The position numbers and the translations under genes are program-made. DNA of 64,000 bases from Gonatopus flavifemur (lineage: Eukaryota > Arthropoda > Insecta > Hymenoptera > Dryinidae): NCBI GenBank assembly GCA_018340375.1, contig JAFFJZ010000001.1, positions 16,014,001 through 16,078,000 on the forward strand, given 5' to 3'. The notes beneath the pieces were generated by a model. It worked only from the letters and a program-made list of their open reading frames with translations, made no database searches and was not told the origin of the DNA. Positions 25,901 through 37,900 of the stretch are shown in pieces. Numbering within the stretch: position 1 is the stretch's first letter; every line of letters starts with the position of its first letter.

Positions 25901-28900
25901 GTTGGCATGTGAATTTCGCGATCCTGTCCATCCGGGAATTTTCAATTGGGAATTCTCCGTTGCCTTTCCGTTCCAGTAGTGAAGATACTTTCTTATTTCC
26001 ACGGTTCTCATTTCCCCACAAACATTCCACTTCTATAAAACTACATCAACAAACTCAAACTGTATCAATATGAATGTCCAACATTCTGTTTCCAGTAAAA
26101 GCATACAAGAAAAAAGAGAGTTTCCAAAAAATTGCAAGTTCATTGTTCGTAAATTGCATAAGGTTCATAAGATTAGGAAAATAATTCATTGAAATTGTTT
26201 AAAGTTGTCTCCAACTCGCATAAATAATTCATGTTAAATTTATCCTATTCTCAAGGGTATGCTATCCTCCCTACAACTAGTCCCGCTAGATTGTCCTACT
26301 TGGACGTGAAGATGAGTTGACAAAATGCAAAAAATCCCCCAGAAACACATTCTTCTAGGTCTTTTTCATTCATTTTGGCTTCATAAAGTTATTCTTTTGG
26401 TAAAATGAAGCAAATAATTTGATGATTCTGTAGAATACGCTGAATAAAAATACAATTATTGCAATATAAAGCAAGAATCAATCTATCGGATACCATGAAT
26501 ATTATATTTCATAAGAGAATGTTCATTTCTCCACACTGTATTACAGCGTGTCGTCTTCTTCTCGACATATCAATGACTCATCCTCGTAACAGAATCAGAT
26601 AACAACAGGCACATGCAATTTTTAATATCAAATCGAATGAAACAGAATGTTATTTGGTTAACCAAGTCACGGGGTGATGTTAGAAACTTGTCACACATAA
26701 TTCGTTATGGTGATTTGATTTCTTGATTTTACCTCTGACCACATCAGGTGGCAATTCTTTCGGCTGGTTCTCACGTATGATCATCTCCGGCTTTCGAGGT
26801 CGAACTACGAAGTTCACACAAGATACATTTCTTTATTGCATTAATGTTCTTTCTCTGTTTTCACGAGTGTAATTAAAGTCCGTTGAGAGCAGTAATTTCC
26901 GTATATCTGTTAAGCGTAAAAGAAACAAAGTGGGTCTGTTTTTTTCTCAATTTTCTCGCAAACGCTGACAACGACATAGAAACGTTTTCTTTCCTCATTA
27001 TATTCTTTAAATTCTACAGTTTTTCCTATATGCATCGAGAAAAAGAATCTCTTCCTTTGTTCATGAAGTCGTTTACTTTCGCATTAATAATATCAGAGAA
27101 TTTCAATTCATTGTTGATTATTGTTCTCTTAGGGCGGGATGTGTGTTTGAGAAATCATCGGGTGAGCAATACTCTTGAATAATACGAAATTTCTCAATTT
27201 TTATCATCCTGTGAACCTTCTGAAAAGAATTAGATTATTTTTATCTTTCACGGAAGATTCACAGAAAAATTTATTTAGAAAATGTTATTTTAAAAAAGTG
27301 GTGATGAGTTTTTAAAAAGTTTATCATAATCAATATGTTTGAAGGAATTATTTTTTTTATACTTCGTTAGAATAGCTAAAGTATGAAATAATATATAGAA
27401 AACAAAATTAATTATTTTCATGGACATAGTCCTCCTGATATTTTTTTTTGACCTTGTCTTTACATTTGGAATAACAATGATTTTCTCTTTAAATTCTGAG
27501 ATTAGAACCCTTGTGCCACGATAAACACTATGACAGCGGAATCTAATTTTGTTGGGCCCCTTTTGCTGGAGCAGCAAGTTCGCTGCTAAGACAGCGAATT
27601 ATTTGCTATCACAGCACTCTTTTTAGCTATGTCAACAATTTTTGAGCTGCGGTAGAAAAAAATGTTTGCTCCTCCAGCGAATTTTCGGGTCAACATTTTT
27701 TGCTACCACAGCTAAAGAATCACTGTCATATCCAACAAGATTGCTGCGATAGCAAAAAATTTGCTACTACAGCAAAAGGTACCTAGCGAAAACTGAATTC
27801 GTTGTTACAGCAAATTTTTTTCTCCGTAAAGGAACTCTGTGGAAAAGTTTTCCATGTTCATTTCCACAAACTAGCAAAATTTCAATATTTTTTCCCATGT
27901 TTTGAGGGAAAATGGACAAAGAAAAAAGGAAAAGATTTCGCTAAGGGACGAAAACGAAATTAACCTAAGCATCACAAATTGATCAAATGAAGATCGAAAT
28001 GATTTCATCTTGAGGTGAATTAGGCGGTGTCATGTTGACGTGAATCAGTATTATCATATTCACTAGTTTTTGACGTCAGTTTTACGTGTCTCCAACAATG
28101 TGGGATATCCAAGTATGCTCTCCATGAGGAGAGATCAGTGAAGATGGCGTCCAAATTACTAATCCGTCTTCATACTGCTGTTACAGCTTGGAAAATAAGT
28201 AACAAATTGGATGAAACATTTATAAATCGTAGGAATAATATAAAATTTGTGTTTCCAGAAGTCTAGATGTTAATTGAATTCCTAAAAATGTTGACTTCCT
28301 GTTAATTTTACATCCTCGCAAAAAGTTTTCTGTTCATCCAATAATATAAAATTATAAATTTTGCGAAAGCAAATCAAGTATTCATTTGCAATCATCTAAT
28401 TGAAGTCAACTTCAGGTGATTTTAGATAATACCTGATTTGGAAGATCCTTCTAATTTTTTTATAAGAATAAGTTATATTTATTTAACGAAAGTGAGGGAT
28501 CTGTAAATGTCTAATTCAGAGACAATGCGATGTCATTTTGATTTCAAATTGATGGATATGTGTTGCCTGGGTAAATTATGATTGCAAAAACATCGAGTAC
28601 AGTCACTGCTCTAATCAGTATTCGACTATATCCGTTTTCCGCTCTTATCGGAGGTATGAGATCATTCATATGATATCATTCTATTCTCAATTGATTGTAA
28701 CAATAACATTGAATAATGTGAATGGAATTAATTGTTATAGAACGTCATTGAAGTTTGAATCGTGGAGTGAATCGATTTCCTAATCAAATTCGGGAATAGT
28801 AAAACATAGTAATTTTTCCTGTAAAGTCTTCAAACCACGCGGAGAGAAATTTGGTTTCAAATATCACTAGATTTTGTACTAAAGTAACAGTGGAAGTGAT

Positions 28901-31900
28901 ATAGTATAATTTTTACAACACTGTGTAGTAAAAATTCATGCTTTATGATGCGAAGTTGTGCCAAATTAAAGGATTTTTTAAATCATTACGCAATAATTTT
29001 TACTACACTGTGTTGTAAAAATTATACTATGTCACTTACGCTGCTACTGTAGTAAAATATGTAGTAATATTGAGAATGTCTTTCCCTGTGAATCCCTGTC
29101 ATTAATTCTCAATTAGATTTCATTCAAAATCTCTTCAGTAAACGATTCAAATTTCAGTGGCATTGTCATAGAACGGCTGTCATTCCGAATACAATAAAAA
29201 TTCCCTAGCAAATCTCGTTGAACCGAAAAACAACTAAAAATCACGGTTCCCCTTTGAACTTTTATTTTCACAAAAATTGATCAAAATTAAACCAATCTCG
29301 ATTCGGTCATTTTTTGGTTATTTTGTAATCATTTATTGCGTTTTATCTCAAGAATATCAAATAGTTTCCAAAAACGGACTACATTGTTTGATCAGATTTT
29401 GATGGAATATTCGCTCTCACGGGATATTTATTTTTTTGCCACACATTGGTCATTATATGGCAAAAACTATCAATCAGGCATTTTCTGACAAAGTTTTTAG
29501 TTTACTTCAATAGAACCGAAAGTAAACCACAGTAATTGGTCATTCTGAAATCGCTAGGGATGAGAAACTCTATTAAATTTTCGAATTGAGTGCTCATTAG
29601 ATGCGTTGTGGGTGAAATAATATTTCCGAAAGTTTACACAATATAAATATTGGCTAGACTTTTCATGAAACTCTAACAGAGCTTCCTTTGGATCCAAACT
29701 ATTCTCACATCCATTTGGAGGTCTTCTTGTCGTGCTTGAGATAAATTCATAATCATAATTTCGGATATTTATTTTCATTCTTCGAAGAAAAAGAGAGATT
29801 TATTGGACGTTTAAAGGAATTTTCACACTCACGATAACAGACAACATTATTTCAATAATTTTGCAAAATTGATTAAATTTTTGAATCATCGGTACTATGC
29901 GTGAAGGAAAAGTCCGTTGTAAATAATACTGTGAATTCTCTTATTCCAGTTTTGACAACACATTTCTTGCCCGAGGATACGTTTTGTTTTAATTTGGATG
30001 AAGTAAGATAGCCAGTTATCATTAACTTACCAGGTTGATCGGCTTCTTCAACTGGCTTTGGTTGGAAGAGTTCCTTGAAATGAGCTTTACAATAAAGCGT
30101 GCTTTCATGACTCTCGTAATTATCGACGTTGAGTTGCTTACTGCACTGTACACACCGGAAGCAATTCTTGTGCCATGCAAGACCCTCGGCTTTCGTTTGT
30201 TCCATTTGAAAGACGACCTTGCCGCAACTTCGACAGTTCGGATTTGTGTCTCCATTTTGACCAACCTTCAATACAATAAGAAATTCATTAACATATTATT
30301 ATCTTCCATAAAAATTGAATGTATCATCAAATATCGTGTTCTATGTCCTGATTTTTCTCTTAAAATCCACTCTGGTGTGCAGAACTTTAGCTACGATATG
30401 TGTATTAAAATATTTTCCTTCTTATGAATTATACACGATTTACCCTCGTATATCACATCAATCATGTTCACGGTTTAAGAAATATCAAAATTTTTGGAAT
30501 ATATTTTTGAAAAATTTCGCAATACTGTATTCAGAATGTCAGAGGAGAATTCCAATAAACAGTTCTATGGAATTCTTACAGAACATTACGAAAGATCATC
30601 TTGATGTATCTTGCAGAGTGTATAAAAGGGGGATCCAAAACTTTTTATTGAAACCTCAAACAGCACTGGGGATTATGCAGTAACAAAAAATATCTTTGAG
30701 AAATCTTTTGGACCTGCATCACTTCTAGTGCTTTGGACGTCACAAAAATGATAGAAGTGAAAGAATGATTAATGGAAAGCATGAAACATCTTTTGCATTT
30801 TCTATGAAATGAATTATAATCCACTATAAAAAGCATTACTGCAACTCAGTGATGGGAATTATCAACAAGATTGATCCTTCTTCTGAAGACTACATTGATT
30901 GTTTATCAACATTTTATAAAAATCTATAGATGTACTTTTTGTGCTAGTTTGAGAGAAAAGAATCGACTCTGTTGAAGATTCTTTATCACTATATTGTAGC
31001 ATCTATATTGCGCCAATATGTTCAAAAGTATCAAGTCCATTTGATGATATGGAAATTGAGGTGCTATATTTTAGTGAACAGGTTACGGTGATTTTCGCAA
31101 ACATTGTTTTCCTGAAGTACATGGATAATATTTCAAACGCGGATTAAGAATCATTGCATTTTCAATGGAAAACCGTGTACACGTGTTGTTTAGTGCTGGA
31201 ATTCACTATTACATTCAAACACGGTCAGCTCCAGTCGAAATAGGCTCAATATTGACCAATAATTACGCATAAATGGCTTGTGAAAGAAAATAGTTTAGTG
31301 CAATACCGATAAAAATTTGGTGGAAAGTTTATAGAATTTTTCAGAATCCTCTTTCAAAAGTAGTTCATAGAAACTTTTCAAATTAGGGATGGGGATCTTC
31401 GAAAAGAATAGTTCTTTTTTATATAAGGAATATATAATTTATATACATTTCGATAAAAACTCGATACTTTTTACAATAAAAAAAGATTGATCTTTTTCAG
31501 GGGTCTCCATCATCACTTTAATCGAAGGAGGTTTCCAAATCTGGTACTCTTTATTTATACATATCAAACTTTGACTCACCGCATTTAATTGTTGTTGAAC
31601 TTTTCCAGCATCGACTGACCGGACATGGAGGATATTTTTCTTGCTAAGAGCATCGAATTTATTGAAACTCGATTTCTGTAAGAATGAGTGATTCGAAATC
31701 AAGATGCTGTGAAATTTGTTGATACTGGAATTCTACATTGCATTATTACCCGCTTGAGTTAATTCATAGAAATGTATCGAATGCTAAGGGTTTTTTTAAT
31801 TCAATCACTTAATTCTTGTCAAAGGAATCAATGATCGGTGGCTTTAATTCATGAGTGAACAGTATATGATGTGTCAATCATAGTAATAATAATCATAAAC

Positions 31901-34900
31901 ATGATAATAATAATAATCATAATAATAACAACCGAGATAACAAGTTAATGAGACAGGTTTACAGAATTGATAGAATTCTATATGTCGGTATTCTGTCGAA
32001 GCTTCTACCCAGCTGTAAATTCTTGGAATGATGTGATTCTCGAATTGACATTTGGACCCGGAATACCACTTCAAAACCGATGAAACCCCTAAGGTTCCCG
32101 AGATCACGAAACTACGCTATTTACGCTAAGGGATGGAGTATGAATGATCCCAATCCGAAACTACGTGGTCTCAGATAAGAATTCAAGCAGGAATGAGGTT
32201 AGTTCGCGTGCGGATTGGACTTTATTGGAATTTCGACGCACTCCAAATATCCGGGTGGTGTTAGAAACCCTTTCCGGACCAATGTTCCCTGGGCGTCCTC
32301 CAAATTAGGACTAATCCGGAGAAATTCGAACGATTGGCCGCTGCTAATCCTGTTCAGCTCTATTCATCCTAGAAAAAATGCTCTAGACATTCAACTGTTT
32401 CCTAACGCTTGCGTTAGCAAAACTGTTAAATGCCCGGGCGTTCCTACTAGATTAAACCAGAGTGATTCTCAGGACGGCAGAGAAAAAATCCGCGTTCAAA
32501 GAATTAACTTATCCACCCCAATTTTTTTGTACATCAGAGGTGCATGATATTTTTTATAGAAACTTTGTCGAGTTTATATTGAATTTTCTGAAGTATTGAT
32601 GCAAACTTTATATAAATTGTATATAAAATACTTTATCCATTCAAAATCGAGGCCCTCAGAAGACTTCGGGCTCGGGAGAAATACCTCGTCAACACCCGGC
32701 TCTTTCCCACCCGTCAGACCAGGTGCTCGAAATTCACTAATTGTCATAGGTTATCTCTGATCTCACTTGTACATCAAAAATCCATGATAATAATAATGAT
32801 GAAAATTAGCGTATTCATCGTGATCTAGTGGTGTCGGTTTTTGAGAAGAATCGATTCTTTTTTATACAGAATATGTTGAATATTTATCGATATTTCATAC
32901 AAATCTATAAAAACCTGAATACTTTTTCTATAAAATAAAAAAATCGACTCTGTTCAAGAATCGGCATCACTATCTTGATCATAATTATTATCATTTTTAT
33001 TATCATTATTGTGATAATAATGATCATTATTGAACACATTATATTGATAGCTTCCGAAATAAACATCACAAGAGATATTTTGTGTTTTTTTCTTTTTTTG
33101 AATTTTTGTTTATAGTAAAATAAATTGTCGCTTACAATGTTTTACCAGGAACGTATGAATATAACGAATAACGTTTAAGTTATGCAATGAAAATCAATAC
33201 ATTCCATATGAATTAGGGATCGGTGATATTACTCAACAATATCAATACTTTTCAAGACTAAAAATGCATAGTGAATATAAAATTTTTATGAAATAAAATA
33301 TCAATTAACACTTGATACACGCATTATATGAGAAAAATATTCACACTGTAAATATCACCTGTCTCCAATTGGAATTAAATTCAAGTATGATTCGATATCT
33401 CCTCACATGAATTGAAACGATAAATAAAATTATGAAACGCTTGCTCTTTCGTGTATCACAATAAAAATGGTACAACATAGAATGCAAAAATTCACGAAAA
33501 CCTTACCTTGGACTTTAAGATTGGATCATCTCCATTTCTATCCATATTTCCATTGGTTAAGCAGGCCAAATTACAGTACGAAGCCCTCTGTATTCGTTTT
33601 CGTATGATAAATATAATTAATAAATTTTCATGCGCATAGCCAAAGCGGTTTTATTTTCAATGCAATTCTCATTGTACGTTTAGTTTTCATAGTTTTTTAT
33701 GGTCACAGGGAAGCGTAGGTTTGGAAAACTATCATTTAATATGGTAGATGATTATTGATATCCATCGTGATGCAACATGTATGGGTTAAATACGAATTAA
33801 ATATGAACCATGTGAACGGAAAATATATTTTCCATTAGCACCGACAAAATTCCAACCATTGCAACTAAATATTTGAACACTCGCAAGAGAGCAATTATTT
33901 GTTTTTAGCATTAACATACCATGAATAATTTTGTACACCTTCTATCAAAAATTCATATTGGATATTGAAACAAAGGTATCTTGAATTCCTGTTTTCATAT
34001 TTTGCTAAGTTGGAGCAACATGTTATTTATTTAATATTACATGTTTTCTGTGCAGAAATGTTCGTTTTAGGACAAAATTTCCGTTAGATCAATCTACGAT
34101 GATCACGAGTTAAATGAAAGTACCGATCAGAAAATCCATAATCGTACTAAAGAACATTCCTGTGTGTTTGTATGACTTCTATCCAGGAAGATTTTGATAT
34201 CATTGCTATTCTCTAAAATATGATATAAATTGGTTACTCAAATCCATTATTCATCAATCAGTGAACACTTGAAAGTTGATTTAGTTTTCACTATTTTCCA
34301 ACGTATTCATAGTTAAATTAACAATCCATTATCTGTTGAGATTCTTTTGGTGTCAACACAAGACCAACATATAAGGCTTTTGTTTTAATATTTATCGGCA
34401 TGCGTAAGATATTGTCGTCATTGAAAATGTTCTGTGTCGACGCTCCCGAATTATTCTGAAGCAACTGCATTGAGTTCAAGAGGAGTGAGGTAAGAGTGAA
34501 GTGTTGGACATGAGATAGAAGTGAAGTATCTCACGAAGGCGTGTTAATAGCACAAGAAACGTACGAACATACTGTGGACCGTACTGTACTATTAACACGC
34601 CTTCGCAAGATACTTCACTTTTATCTCATGTCTGATAGTTACTTCACTCTTCTTGAACTCGGTGCAGTGGCTCCAGAATAATTCGGGGGCGCCGATGTAC
34701 GTCTACAGAATTCTTTGGATTTTTTTGTTTCGCGTAATAATTCATGGAAAAATCTTGTTCTACGGGAAGAAAATAACACGGCTCCTCCAAATTTGAAAAC
34801 AATTATTTATCCTTATAAATTTGTAATTAAATTTCTTACAGGATTATTGAGATTTCCTGTAAAATATAAAAAATATGATCAGCAGTGTACTGTTGTTCCA

Positions 34901-37900
34901 TAAAATCTGACAGAAACCAGTCTGTTTCTCGGTCGCGATAATTCCACAGTAAATTTAACTGTTCGATCAGAATAATATAATTTTTCATTAACTTGCGGAA
35001 TTATGTTAATTTCAAAGCAATTTATTTCAAGTTTCATGTGAATTGTATTCTTACGAATAATTGCAATTTTATCGATGCTTGATAATTTCGATCTTTTTTT
35101 CCCATTCTGTCTTTCGTATTAATCGTAAGTAGAACAGTGCAATAGTAGAGCATTACTTATGGAATAGGAGTAGCAGGTTATTGTCAATTCTTCGGCCTTT
35201 CCATAAATGGAGGGACAGCATTCGTGTTGTAACGAGACCTGTTGTTATAGTATTAAAGGATATATTATGGAAGTCAAAAAATTGATTGTCATTGTGGAAT
35301 GCCTACAGGGATTCTGCAGTAGGGATGTTATGGAAGTCCATAATTAATTTTTTGAAATTCAGTCGGATGGGACTGTTTTACATTTTTTTAAACTTTGTAG
35401 AAGCGATGAGATGATACAAATGAGGAATAGATAATTAAGGAATATCACAATTGATTCTTGAATGAAAAATGTTCTTTAATATATGTAGATACACATTCGA
35501 ACAATCAAGAAACCGAAGAAGAAAAAGGATAACATTCAAGAACCAAAAGACAATGAAAAGCTAATTAGTAGTTCATGACTCAACGATTGAAAAAACATTT
35601 TCCAATGGTGCCAACAACGCGTTTTTGAGGTATTCGAAAGGTGATACTTACGAGGGCCTTGACCGAGACTCCAGTAAAGATAGGAGTTTGATCTTTTGAA
35701 GAAAACTTGTTGTAATCTTGTTCGCATAACCTCAGATCACCCATCGACCTTGCTTTCTACGATAGTCAGGAAAAAGCCAGGTCAAGAATTTATGGGTTAG
35801 TTAGTTATTTTTATTATGTTTTGTTTAGTATCTTGAAGCTTCTATAATTCTAATCATCCCAGATGTAGTAGAGTTTGAGGTCACTTGGTATTAATTAATA
35901 CACAAAACCATTCCCATGTAGAATGAAATTTTTTCATGTGAGTAATTGAATGATTTACCTCGTTGTTATCCACCGTCAAGTTATTTGTCCGTTCAATTGT
36001 TTGATCCGCATCATTCATATTAGAGATGTCGACAAAGCTGCGACACTGTTAGTAATAACACATATCTGACAAATTTCTCAAGTATTAATGGACGTAAGTT
36101 TATGATGATACATATGACGTAACTTACCAGGTGTAGAAGTATGAGACCGGAATTTTTTTTGTAAAAATCACAAGTTTGTTGTTTGAAAATGATAAAAAAT
36201 ACTCTATTCGGAATGATCTCCATTGCTGTTTATACATTTCCCCCACTTTTTCGCCCTTTTGAAGCGAACCAGCTATCAAGCCATTCTCCTACATTTTCAT
36301 ACGAATTGAAGCGTTGTTCAGCAAGAGCATGTCCCATTGACGCGAATAGATGATAATCGGACGGAGCCAAGTCTGGAGAACAAGCTGCATGCGGTAGCAT
36401 CTCCCAACTGAACGCCTCGATCGTTTCCCTGACCCGATTTGCTGTGTGTGATGGGGCATTATCGTGGAGCAAGGTGACTTTATGTTGCCTTTTGCCACAT
36501 TCCGGTCGTTTTTCACGCAATGAGCGATTCAAGTCGATCATTTGCCGTTGGTAGCGATCAGTGTTCACGGTTTGCCCAGGTTTTAGCAGCTCATAGTACA
36601 TTACACCAAACACAGAGCATTGTCTTCTTTCCAAAACGATTTGGCCTTGCAGTGGATATCGATAATTCGCCTGAATTCACCCATGATTTCGAACGCTGAG
36701 GATTCTCAAAATATATCTATTTTTCATCACCTGTCACAATTCGATGGAGAAATGACTTTCTTTTGTATCTGTCGAACAGCATTTCACAGATAATTTTTCG
36801 ATTTGCTTGCTGTCTTTCGTTCAGTTCATGCGGAACCCATTTTCCCACTCTCCAAATCTTTCCCATGGCTTTCAAACGAATGGAGACGGCTTTCTGCGTC
36901 ACATTCAGTTGATCCACAAGTTCTTGTTGAGTTTGAGTATCATCTTCATCCAAGAAATTTTTCGGTGGTTTCCCACGCTCATCGTTTTCTCACGTCAAAA
37001 TCACTACTTTCAAATTTTTCGAACCACTCGAAACGCTGTGTTTTACCAACGGCATGTTCACCGTAAGTTTTGACAAGCATTCGATGTGATTCTGCAGCAG
37101 TTTTCTCCAAATGGTAACAAAAAACCAATGTTGTATGTAGATCGTAGTTCGTAGACACAAAACCCGACATGTTTAAGGTTATAAAACAATTACGGGTTTA
37201 TAGAACTTCGATTGTTGTGTATTGAAAATCTTCATCAGCTGTTGGGGGGAGATGATGGTGCTGAAGAAGTGGTCCCTAAACTGATGGCTAGTGCCATTTA
37301 TAGGGAAATTCCGGTTTCATACTTCTGCGCCTGGTATATCACACTACACGGAAAAAAAGGAAATAGCTGTGGCAGCTACTCACTTTTTTAGCCCCCTTTT
37401 CTCACCTCTGTAACTAAAATAATTGCAGCTGTAGCTATTCTTCAGCCACCGCAGTAGAGAATCGTAGCTGTAACTGCACATTTTATGGTTGATATTTGGA
37501 TAGCCAAGTAATTTAGCTGTTGAATTCTTCATTTTTTGCTGCTAATGCTAAGTGAGTAGCTGTGACAGCTAAAAAATAGCTCCTGTAGCTAATTTTTAGC
37601 TATTCAAATAATAGCTAACTATTCTCTTCCGTGTATATATCATTAACTATATTGAAAGAAATATGTATATAATAAAAATAGGGATGGCTATGATGTATAT
37701 AATTCATTACTCGCTTCAATATTTCTTTCTCAAAAATGATTTCACAAAAGCTTTCATTGAGGAACAGCAATTGATTCGTTATTGTCGGTCTTATCATCAA
37801 AAATAGGCACATAAATCAGAAGAAATCTCTAATAGAGTGAAATTTTTGCTGATCCAGTAGAATTTCTTGTTGATAGAACAATTATTCCTATCACTGATAT

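Larger units (their letters stand above)
26805..30030. other. Intron between exons I and J
   Basis: It contains fold-back elements at 27541-27828 and 28838-29090. The remaining DNA is AT-rich without recognised content. Confidence 0.6.
30266..31579. other. Intron between exons H and I
   Basis: 1.3 kb containing two copies of the GATGCCGATTCTTGAA-type MITE (30849-30990 and 31387-31512). The rest has no recognised content. Confidence 0.6.
31676..33506. other. Intron between exons G and H
   Basis: It holds ATA/ATG-type trinucleotide runs (31880-31930 and 32780-33030), a GC-richer block (32030-32720) and one short MITE (32828-32970). Confidence 0.6.

Noticed and set aside
32215..32547. 110-codon plus-strand open frame
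   Set aside because: No recognisable domain, no splice or start context; kept only as a compositional oddity, not as a gene.
36046..36223. 67-codon minus-strand frame next to exon E
   Set aside because: It overlaps exon E in the wrong frame and has no continuity with exons D or F.
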